From: Salinibacterium sp. SWN167
GTDB lineage: Bacteria; Actinomycetota; Actinomycetes; Actinomycetales; Microbacteriaceae
Direction: 5' to 3'
Assembly (NCBI RefSeq): GCF_015864665.1
Contig: NZ_JADYWU010000001.1
Location: forward strand, 186,001 to 250,000
Length of the DNA: 64,000 bases
Shown here: positions 58,091 to 64,000 of the stretch, one piece after another
How the letters are laid out: each line of letters starts with the position of its first letter
Numbering within the stretch: position 1 is the first letter of the stretch
Notes under the pieces: generated by a model
Databases searched by the model: none
What the model saw: the letters and a program-made list of their open reading frames with translations, nothing else
Told to the model about the DNA's origin: nothing
Made by a program: the position numbers and the translations under genes

Positions 58091-59236
58091 TTACCTCAAC
58101 AAAAGGTTGGGCTGCAACAGGTACTTGTAGTTGTCGCTGCCTGGCTGATCCTTCGATGACTGGCTCGTAATTAGCACAGGGCCTGGCTTGTTCGGGTTTT
58201 CGGTCTTGGTGAACGAAATTCGCACGAATTCGGAATGAACCGAACTCAAGCCATCGATCAAAAATTGCGGCTTGAGTGAGACCACGGTGTCGTCGCCCGT
58301 GAGGAACGCGTCGATGGTTTCGGATGCCTGTGCTTGTTCAGACCCGATGGCTTCCAAAGTGACGCCCTCGGTCGTGAAAGTAAAACGCAGGGCAGCTTCC
58401 CGCTCAAGCACGAGGGACACTCGACGAACGGCTTCAATGAGCTCGCCAGTGTTCATGACAGCGAAGTTATCCACAGTCTCGGGAAAAAGTCGGCGAACCG
58501 GTGGAAAGTTTCCTTTGATGAGCAACGAGGTCACAGTTTTCTTATCCGCCTGGAATGCAATGAGCTCACGTTCATCGGAACTCGTGATCGCGACGGAAAT
58601 CTCGCCGCTGTTGCCGAAAGTCTTTCCCACTTCGACCAAAGTCTTGGCCGGCACCAATGCGGTTGCAGCTTCGACTCCGGATGCACCGGCATCCCATTCG
58701 ATGTCACGAACGGCTACTCGGTAGCGGTCAGTGGCAACAAGCGAGATGTTATTTTCAGAAACCTCGAGCTGCACACCGGTGATGACGGGCGTGACGTCGT
58801 CGCGTGATGCGGCAACCGCGACCTGAGAAATAGCGGCGGCGAAGAGGTCAGCCTTGAGCGTTCCCACCTTGTCGGAGATCTGCGGAAGTGAAGGATATTC
58901 TTCAACCGGCATGCTCGACAACGTGAAATGGCCGGTGCCACAGGCGACGGTGATTTTGTTGTCTTCGGTGCTAAAACGCACAGGAGCGTTGGGAAGTCTG
59001 CTGGCAATGTCAGCCAAAAGCTTGCCAGAAACCAACACACGACCAGGTTCTTCAACCTCAGCGAGGATCTGTGTTCGTGCGGAAACCTCGTAGTCAAAAG
59101 ACGAAAGCGTGAGGCCCTCATCGGTAGCTTCGATCAAGACACCGCTCAAAATCGGCAGCGTTGTGCGTTGCGGCAGCAGTTTTACCGCGAACGAAACCGC
59201 CTCGCTGAAGACGTCACGATTGACTTGAAACTTCAT
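58091..59236 (-). CDS. dnaN: DNA polymerase III sliding clamp (beta subunit)
   Basis: The 381-residue clamp encircles DNA and tethers polymerase III. It starts MKFQVNRDVFSEAVSFAVKLLP, has three similar domains (TLPILSGVLIEA is typical of the first) and ends in LLLR after the hydrophobic-pocket segment PVLITSQSS. ATG at 59234-59236 has AGGGG 7 bp upstream. The coding region contains a perfect DnaA box (58467-58475). NucS, encoded at 14490, is a known clamp-dependent enzyme in other actinobacteria. Confidence 0.98.
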   Translation of the reverse strand: MKFQVNRDVFSEAVSFAVKLLPQRTTLPILSGVLIEATDEGLTLSSFDYEVSARTQILAEVEEPGRVLVSGKLLADIASRLPNAPVRFSTEDNKITVACGTGHFTLSSMPVEEYPSLPQISDKVGTLKADLFAAAISQVAVAASRDDVTPVITGVQLEVSENNISLVATDRYRVAVRDIEWDAGASGVEAATALVPAKTLVEVGKTFGNSGEISVAITSSDERELIAFQADKKTVTSLLIKGNFPPVRRLFPETVDNFAVMNTGELIEAVRRVSLVLEREAALRFTFTTEGVTLEAIGSEQAQASETIDAFLTGDDTVVSLKPQFLIDGLSSVHSEFVRISFTKTENPNKPGPVLITSQSSKDQPGSDNYKYLLQPNLLLR

Positions 59237-59562
59237 GAACTACCCCTAACCGGATCAAGCTCTGGCCGTTAATACTGGCACAGCCAATCCACTTGCGAAC
59301 TACAGGTTATTTGGGATTCAAATTTCATTCTTTAAAGGTCACACTCTTAACCGTTGTGGATTGTGTGAATAACTCTTCCAAATTCATGTAATTACTGGAA
59401 ACTACATCGGTGTGAGTTGTTGACGGCCAGTGGAGAACACTCGCACTCTTCGTGGAAACTCGAATCACGCAGATTCTTGATTCCACAGAAAAATTCTTGT
59501 GGTCAACAATCTTTCCGGCGAGTTGGGAGGGTTATCCCCAAGTTATCCCCAAGTGGGAAAAC
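59237..59562. other. Chromosomal replication origin oriC (main candidate)
   Basis: The gap between dnaA and dnaN has no gene. DnaA-box-like sites: TGTGGATTG (59355-59363), TGTGAATAA (59364-59372), TGTGGTCAA (59498-59506) and two direct TTATCCCCA copies 11 bp apart (59532-59540, 59543-59551). A clearly A+T-rich stretch at about 59305-59350 could be the unwinding element. Confidence 0.85.
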
Positions 59563-60978
59563 CTATTTCTGGCTGAAACGCTGGTTTTGTTTGATGCGAC
59601 TTGTGAGCTCAGTGACCTGGTTATAGATCGAGCGACGCTCTTTCATGAGTTCAGTGATCTTCTTATTGGCGTACATCACTGTCGTGTGGTCTCGATTTCC
59701 AAACAGCTGACCAATCTTGGGCAACGAGAGGTTCGTCATTTCTCGACAGAGATACATAGCGATCTGACGCGCGGTTGCAATTGCTTGCGAACGGGAAGAG
59801 CCATAGAGGTCGTCGACGGAAAGCTTGAAGTAGTCAGCGGTGTGATTGATGATGTCGACCGGCGCTATGACGTTATCTTCATCAAGAGTGATGAGATCTT
59901 TCAGCACGGTCTGGACAAGAGCCATATCGACTTCGGTGCGGTTAAGGCTCGCAAACGCCGTAACTCGAATCAATGTTCCTTCGAGTTCACGAATATTTGA
60001 TGAGACCTTCGATGCCATGAATTCGAGGATGTCGTTGCCCACCTGCATCTTCTCGCTCTGGGCCTTTTTGCGAAGAATGGCGATTCGCGTTTCAAGGTCG
60101 GGCGCCTGCACGTCGGTGATGAGGCCCCATTCGAATCGCGACCGCATCCGGTCTTCAAAACCGGTGAGGTGTTTCGGAGGTAGGTCGCTGGTAATGACCA
60201 CTTGCTTGTTGTGATCGTGAAGGGTGTTAAAGGTGTGGAAGAACGCTTCTTGAGTGGAGTCCTTACCTTGAAGGAACTGGATGTCATCGATCAGCAAGAT
60301 GTCGATCTCACGATAACGAGACTGAAATACTGACGCGCGGTTATTAGCGATCGAGTTGATGAAGTCATTGGTGAATTCTTCGGAACTCACGTAACGCACC
60401 CGGATTCCCGGGTAGAGGCTCTCGGCATAGTGACCTATGGCATGCAACAAGTGAGTCTTGCCAAGCCCGGACTCGCCATAGATGAAGAGCGGGTTGTAGG
60501 CCTTCGCTGGTGCTTCGGCGACAGCCACTGCTGCTGCGTGAGCGAAGCGGTTGGATCCACCAATAACGAAGTTGTCAAAACTGTATTTGGGATTGAGCCG
60601 TGAATCGCCGCGTCGAGGCGTTGATGTTTCGACGGGCTTTTGTGGAGTCGGTTCAATGTAGGGCTGCTCGGTACGCGGTATGTCTTGAGAAAGGGCATCC
60701 TGTTGGATTTCAGGATTGACCACGGTGGCGAAGTTTGAAATTCCGTGTTCGTCGTCGAGAGCGGCGATCGCGTCGATGAACGGCTGGCGCAGTCGTTGTT
60801 CGAGCATCCCCCTCGTGAGCTCGTTGGGAACCTCGAGATAGAGGGTGCCGGCCATGACGCCTTTTGGTTCAACCAGATTCACGAATCCCTGCAGTTGAGG
60901 GGTAATTCGCTCATCACCGTTGAGGTGTGTCAGAACTGTTTGCCACAGTCCTTTAGTCGGGTCGGGTGTTTCCGACAT
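59563..60978 (-). CDS. dnaA: Chromosomal replication initiator DnaA
   Basis: DnaA binds DnaA boxes and opens oriC. The 471-residue protein has the N-terminal DnaB/DnaA contact domain, a linker, the AAA+ domain with Walker A YGESGLGKTHLLHAIG and Walker B ILLIDDIQFLQGKD, and the C-terminal DNA-binding signature GNRDHTTVMYANKKITELM. ATG at 60976-60978; a purine-rich AAGGGATGGGAAAAGA precedes it. The upstream region has DnaA boxes, so self-control is likely. Confidence 0.98.
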   Translation of the reverse strand: MSETPDPTKGLWQTVLTHLNGDERITPQLQGFVNLVEPKGVMAGTLYLEVPNELTRGMLEQRLRQPFIDAIAALDDEHGISNFATVVNPEIQQDALSQDIPRTEQPYIEPTPQKPVETSTPRRGDSRLNPKYSFDNFVIGGSNRFAHAAAVAVAEAPAKAYNPLFIYGESGLGKTHLLHAIGHYAESLYPGIRVRYVSSEEFTNDFINSIANNRASVFQSRYREIDILLIDDIQFLQGKDSTQEAFFHTFNTLHDHNKQVVITSDLPPKHLTGFEDRMRSRFEWGLITDVQAPDLETRIAILRKKAQSEKMQVGNDILEFMASKVSSNIRELEGTLIRVTAFASLNRTEVDMALVQTVLKDLITLDEDNVIAPVDIINHTADYFKLSVDDLYGSSRSQAIATARQIAMYLCREMTNLSLPKIGQLFGNRDHTTVMYANKKITELMKERRSIYNQVTELTSRIKQNQRFSQK

Positions 60979-61265
60979 TCTTTTCCCATCCCTTGGCAGT
61001 ATTTACTCACAGGCTTATCCACTGGTGAGTACAGCTATTCTCGCTGAAATACTGCGGTCTTTTGGCCGTTGTGCACTGATAGTCATCGTAGTTGTCCACA
61101 GCATGTCGTTACCAATAAGGATGTATTCTGTGTGGATAATGCGCCGTTGCAGAAAGTGTGGTTTGACCGCACCCGTTTAACGCCGTAGTTTTAATCAGTT
61201 GACTTCTGGCCCTTGGGCCTACCAATTCTTCCCGGCTGCTAGAGCTGGGCCTTGGAGATATAGCT
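60979..61265. promoter_or_regulatory. dnaA/rpmH divergent region with DnaA boxes
   Basis: No gene is present. DnaA-box-like sites are TTATCCACT (61015-61023), TTGTGCACT (61069-61077), TTGTCCACA (61092-61100, the actinobacterial form) and TGTGGATAA (61131-61139, a perfect box on the minus strand). It may be part of a two-part origin or serve dnaA self-regulation. Confidence 0.75.
61163..61191 (+). promoter_or_regulatory. Promoter of the rpmH-rnpA operon
   Basis: TTGACC (61163-61168), a 17-bp spacer and TAGTTT (61186-61191). The leader would be about 68 bases. A second TTGACT lies at 61199-61204. Confidence 0.65.
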
Positions 61266-61403
61266 ATGAGCAAGAGAACTTTTCAGCCCAACAACCGTCG
61301 CCGCGCGAAGGTTCACGGTTTCCGTCTGCGTATGCGCACCCGTGCCGGTCGCTCGATCCTGAGCGCTCGTCGCCGCAAGGGACGCACCGAACTCTCCGCG
61401 TAA
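61266..61403 (+). CDS. rpmH: 50S ribosomal protein L34
   Basis: The gene encodes 45 residues, starting [20 protein letters not shown] and ending [11 protein letters not shown], the full L34 sequence pattern. ATG at 61266 has GGAG about 8 bp upstream. The protein is part of the large ribosomal subunit. rnpA follows after 9 bp, the universal rpmH-rnpA order. Confidence 0.98.
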   Translation: MSKRTFQPNNRRRAKVHGFRLRMRTRAGRSILSARRRKGRTELSA

Positions 61404-61412
61404 TCTCGTCCG

Positions 61413-61754
61413 GTGCTGTCTAAGGCAAACCGTGTGGCGCTCCCTAGCGATTTTCGCTTGGCTGTGCGTCGCGGTCGTCGTTTCACAGCACCGCACTGCG
61501 TTGTCCACATTGTGAATAATGAGCGGTCTCAGAGCGTTCGCTTTGGTTTCATTGTTTCTAAAGCGGTAGGCAATGCGGTTGTACGCAATCGAGTTCGGCG
61601 TCGGCTTCGTGCTGCTGCTGCTCAGCTTCTTCCTCACGTCCAGTCGAACGTAGACATTGTGGTTCGTGCGCTGGCAGGTTCTGAGCAAGCTGCGTGCACT
61701 ACGCTTCAGGCTGAGATTGCAGAAGGGATCGACCGCATCGTGGTGAAGGTATGA
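61413..61754 (+). CDS. rnpA: Ribonuclease P protein component
   Basis: The 113-residue basic protein binds the RNase P RNA and the 5' leader of precursor tRNAs. It has the RNR signature SKAVGNAVVRNRVRRRLR and the N-terminal LSKANRVALPSDFRLAVRRGRR. The start is GTG at 61413. The stop overlaps the yidD start (ATGA). Confidence 0.95.
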   Translation: MLSKANRVALPSDFRLAVRRGRRFTAPHCVVHIVNNERSQSVRFGFIVSKAVGNAVVRNRVRRRLRAAAAQLLPHVQSNVDIVVRALAGSEQAACTTLQAEIAEGIDRIVVKV

Positions 61755-62062
61755 GTTCCGTCGTGGCATTTGCGATGCTCCTTCCGCGCAACGTGTGTGT
61801 CCTTGTCTTGCGGATTTATCGAGCAGTGATCTCACCTCTCTACGGTGATGTCTGCCGGTATTACCCTTCGTGCTCTCACTACACACTCCAAGCAATTCAG
61901 GAACACGGTGTTATCCGTGGTGTGTGGCTTGGTTCTCGTCGTCTTCTTCGTTGCCACCCGTGGGCCGAAGGCGGAATCGATGACATCCCGGTTCGCCGGC
62001 ACGACCGCTACCAGATCACTCGGTTCGGCTTTGTTGTAGCCGCAAGCCACGAAAGGGGCTAA
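61751..62062 (+). CDS. yidD: Membrane protein insertion efficiency factor YidD
   Basis: This small 103-residue membrane-surface protein helps YidC insert membrane proteins. It has the family block CRYYPSCSHYTLQAIQEHG and GSRRLLRCHPWAEGGIDDIP. It is translated from an ATGA overlap with rnpA and lies 7 bp before yidC. It has an amphipathic N terminus and no lipobox. Confidence 0.94.
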   Translation: MSSVVAFAMLLPRNVCVLVLRIYRAVISPLYGDVCRYYPSCSHYTLQAIQEHGVIRGVWLGSRRLLRCHPWAEGGIDDIPVRRHDRYQITRFGFVVAASHERG

Positions 62063-62069
62063 CTACTTC

Positions 62070-63053
62070 ATGGATCTTTTTGCTTTCTTCGGCAGTCTGC
62101 TTTGGCCGATCAAGTGGGTGATCGAGGCAATCCTCGTGGCCTTCCACGAAATCCTTACATTCTTCGGAATGGACGCGGATGCCGGCCTGACCTGGGTTCT
62201 TTCGATCGTCGGTCTCGTCTTGGTTGTGCGCGCAGCTTTGATTCCGGTCTTTGTTCGCCAGATCAAGAGTCAGCGACGCATGATGGAAGTCGCGCCGCAA
62301 CTCAAGAAGATTCAGGACAAGTACAAAGGCAAGAAGGATCAGTTCTCTCGTGAGGCGATGTCTCGCGAAACAATGGCGATGTACAAGAACGCGGGGACTA
62401 ACCCGTTTAGTTCGTGCCTCCCTCTTCTTCTGCAGATGCCGATCTTCTTCGGGCTCTTTTCGGTGCTGCGCAATGCACAACTTGAGGGAAACGCTCCTGG
62501 TGTAGGCCTGCTCAACGCTGAGCTCTCAGAATCCTTCGGAACCTCGTCACTTTTCAACATCGCTCCCCTGCACCTTGCAATCAGCACGGCAGACGGCAAC
62601 ACCGCGGTCATCGTTACTGCAGTGATCATGGTCATTCTCATGACCGGTTCACAATTCATTACACAGCTTCAGATCATGTCGAAGAACCAGTCGGCTGAAA
62701 TGAAGGCAAGCCCCATGTACCGCCAGCAGCGGATCATGTTGTACCTACTCCCCCTCGTTTTTGCCTTCTCTGGGTTTACTTTCCCGCTGGGCGTTATGTT
62801 CTACTGGCTCGTCTCCAACTTCTGGACCATGGGTCAGCAGTTCCTCGTTATTCGCAACATGCCTACTCCTGGTAGTGAAGCGGCGCTCGCTCGCGAAGCT
62901 CGTTTGGCAAAACGTAATCAGCGCAAGGGAATCATCGAAGAAGCTCCCGAATCCGACTCCGGAACTGCTGTGATTGAAGAACCTAAGAACGTGCAGCGGG
63001 ATCAACCTGTAAGTAAGAACCGCGCAAAGAAGAAGCAGGGAAAGAAGAAATGA
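62070..63053 (+). CDS. yidC: Membrane protein insertase YidC
   Basis: The 327-residue Gram-positive-type insertase has about five membrane segments. It has the cytoplasmic coiled hairpin with QRRMMEVAPQLKKIQDKYKG and the groove residue region RAALIPVFVRQ. The C-terminal tail is basic (KNRAKKKQGKKK), as in forms that contact ribosomes. ATG at 62070 follows AAGGGG at a longer distance. Its stop overlaps jag (ATGA). Confidence 0.96.
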   Translation: MDLFAFFGSLLWPIKWVIEAILVAFHEILTFFGMDADAGLTWVLSIVGLVLVVRAALIPVFVRQIKSQRRMMEVAPQLKKIQDKYKGKKDQFSREAMSRETMAMYKNAGTNPFSSCLPLLLQMPIFFGLFSVLRNAQLEGNAPGVGLLNAELSESFGTSSLFNIAPLHLAISTADGNTAVIVTAVIMVILMTGSQFITQLQIMSKNQSAEMKASPMYRQQRIMLYLLPLVFAFSGFTFPLGVMFYWLVSNFWTMGQQFLVIRNMPTPGSEAALAREARLAKRNQRKGIIEEAPESDSGTAVIEEPKNVQRDQPVSKNRAKKKQGKKK

Positions 63054-63580
63054 CGAACGTTTCTGATACTGACACCACCGCAGTCGAGTCCGCTCCTGTG
63101 GAGGATCGCGACGACCGCACGACCGCGCAACTCGAGGAAGAAGGCGACATTGCTGCCGACTACATCGAAGAACTGCTCGATATCGCTGATCTTGATGGCG
63201 ACATCGAGATTGATGCTCGTGCCGGACGCTCTTACGTTTCCGTGACATCGAGCGAGGACACGAACCTCCGGTTGTTGTCGAAGCCCGAGACTGTGACGGC
63301 TCTTCAGGAACTCACTCGCATCGCGGTTCAGAACAAGACAGGTGCATTCTCGCGTTTGATTCTTGACATCGGAGGTTCGCGTGAGGCTCGTGCTGCTGAG
63401 TTGTCGAAGCTCGTAGACACTGCCGTTGAGCGCATTGAGGCCGGCGCAGATTCTGCAGCACTCCCCGCGATGTCGTCATACGAGCGCAAGCTTGTTCACG
63501 ATGTTGTTGCGGAGCGCGGTTTCGTCTCGCAATCAAGCGGCGAGGGTCGCGACCGTCACACGGTCATTACCCGTTCATAG
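63050..63580 (+). CDS. jag: RNA-binding KH/R3H protein Jag (KhpB)
   Basis: The 176-residue protein has a disordered acidic N terminus, a KH-like domain (IEIDARAGRSYVSVTSSED, LLSKPETVTALQELTRIA) and a C-terminal R3H domain (SSYERKLVHDVVAERGFVSQS). The extra Jag-N domain of Firmicutes is absent. It is coupled to yidC by ATGA. KhpB binds RNA and affects cell division in other bacteria. Its stop codon TAG shares its last base with the parS palindrome. Confidence 0.94.
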   Translation: MTNVSDTDTTAVESAPVEDRDDRTTAQLEEEGDIAADYIEELLDIADLDGDIEIDARAGRSYVSVTSSEDTNLRLLSKPETVTALQELTRIAVQNKTGAFSRLILDIGGSREARAAELSKLVDTAVERIEAGADSAALPAMSSYERKLVHDVVAERGFVSQSSGEGRDRHTVITRS

Positions 63581-63593
63581 TTTCACGTGAAAC
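63580..63593. other. parS site for ParB
   Basis: GTTTCACGTGAAAC is a perfect 14-bp palindrome. The 16-bp window 63579-63594 matches the bacterial parS consensus TGTTTCACGTGAAACA at 15 positions. It lies between jag and rsmG, just before the place where parA and parB normally follow, about 4 kb from oriC. Confidence 0.93.
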
Positions 63594-63594
63594 A

Positions 63595-64000
63595 TTGACG
63601 GATGAGCTGGGGCTTGAGCGCGAGCCTGAGATAGCGGCTGAACTCTTTGGGCCTCGTATTGATGTTGCTCGAGCGTATACGGAGAGCCTTGCTCTCCGCG
63701 GCGAGGAACTCGGACTAATTGGTCCGCTTGAAGTGCCACGACTATGGACTCGACACATCATCAACTGTGTGCTTGTCGCTCCCCTGCTTCGCCCAGGATT
63801 TGTCGGAGATATCGGTAGCGGTGCAGGGCTTCCGGGATTGGTTCTCGCGATTGCGCGACCAGATGTTGAATTTGTGTTGATAGAACCGATGGAGCGGCGT
63901 GTCGATTGGCTCAATGCTGAGTCCGAACGCCTCGGCCTCTCGAATGTTGTGGTTAATCGTTCTCGTTCGCAGGATGCTCCGTACGCTGAAGGATTGACTC
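63595..64000 (+). CDS. rsmG: 16S rRNA (guanine(527)-N7)-methyltransferase, N-terminal part (runs off the window)
   Basis: RsmG methylates G527 of 16S rRNA using S-adenosylmethionine. The 135 visible codons contain the family features FGPRIDVARAYTESLALRG, the cofactor site VGDIGSGAGLPGLVLA and LIEPMERRVDWLN. No ATG is in frame. TTG at 63595 is the only plausible start, as it lies directly behind the parS palindrome; a ribosome-binding site is not evident because the parS sequence occupies that place. parA/parB are expected downstream. Confidence 0.92.
   Translation, partial: MTDELGLEREPEIAAELFGPRIDVARAYTESLALRGEELGLIGPLEVPRLWTRHIINCVLVAPLLRPGFVGDIGSGAGLPGLVLAIARPDVEFVLIEPMERRVDWLNAESERLGLSNVVVNRSRSQDAPYAEGLT

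Overview
The window is about 60% G+C by eye and holds the replication-origin region of a high-G+C Gram-positive bacterium, most likely a member of the Microbacteriaceae (Actinobacteria). The evidence is the gene order dnaA-dnaN-gnd-recF-DUF721-gyrB-gyrA-DUF3566, the fhaA-fhaB-pstP-rodA-pbpA-pknA-pknB cell-growth operon, crgA with a class E sortase, NucS, the coproporphyrin-dependent haem pathway and actinobacterial RsmG/YidC/Jag. No rRNA, insertion sequence, integrase, prophage or CRISPR array is visible; three tRNA genes are present.

Layout. (1) 1-5712: haem biosynthesis, with hemA on the plus strand and hemE-cgoX-chdC-cpfC-hemC on the minus strand, and a DtxR-type iron box before chdC. (2) 5766-9214: a GNAT acetyltransferase, then a small-GTPase/roadblock/roadblock/DUF2510 operon that resembles a Streptomyces conservon without its sensor kinase. 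(3) 9229-15879: a beta-lactamase-fold hydrolase, M13 peptidase, MFS transporter, alpha/beta hydrolase, the mismatch endonuclease NucS and a HAD phosphatase. (4) 15876-19166: type III polyketide synthase, methyltransferase and flavin monooxygenase in the srsABC order of phenolic-lipid synthesis, preceded by a DoxX membrane protein. (5) 19321-21125: a zinc alcohol dehydrogenase and divergent TetR regulator sharing a perfect 24-bp palindrome. (6) 21143-32245: a polysaccharide-utilisation locus (ABC solute-binding protein and two permeases, SDR, two heparinase II/III-like proteins, DUF624, MFS) opposite a LacI regulator, with operator-like sites in both promoters; no ABC ATPase gene is in the window. 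(7) 32220-34366: small membrane protein, lipoprotein, pyridoxal kinase, tRNA-Leu. (8) 34578-46169: M23 peptidase, the FHA/PP2C/RodA/PBP/STPK operon, a glutamine amidotransferase, a 52-residue membrane protein, sortase E and CrgA. (9) 46229-50277: rhomboid protease, cyclophilin, a membrane-anchored helical protein, a TetR/SDR pair, tRNA-Ala and tRNA-Ile. (10) 50326-64000: gyrase and replication genes, oriC between dnaA and dnaN with more DnaA boxes before rpmH, then rpmH-rnpA-yidD-yidC-jag, a parS site and the start of rsmG.

A recurring regulatory theme is transcripts without leaders. About ten genes, including the divergent pairs hemE/hemA, M13 peptidase/MFS and sortase/crgA, have a TANNNT -10 hexamer 6-8 bases before the start codon and no Shine-Dalgarno sequence. 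Genes inside operons are coupled by ATGA/GTGA overlaps. Perfect hairpins lie between several operon members and probably set stepwise expression. The least familiar content is the kinase-less GTPase/roadblock module, the phenolic-lipid operon with its DoxX protein, the heparinase locus and the small membrane protein at 44926-45084.
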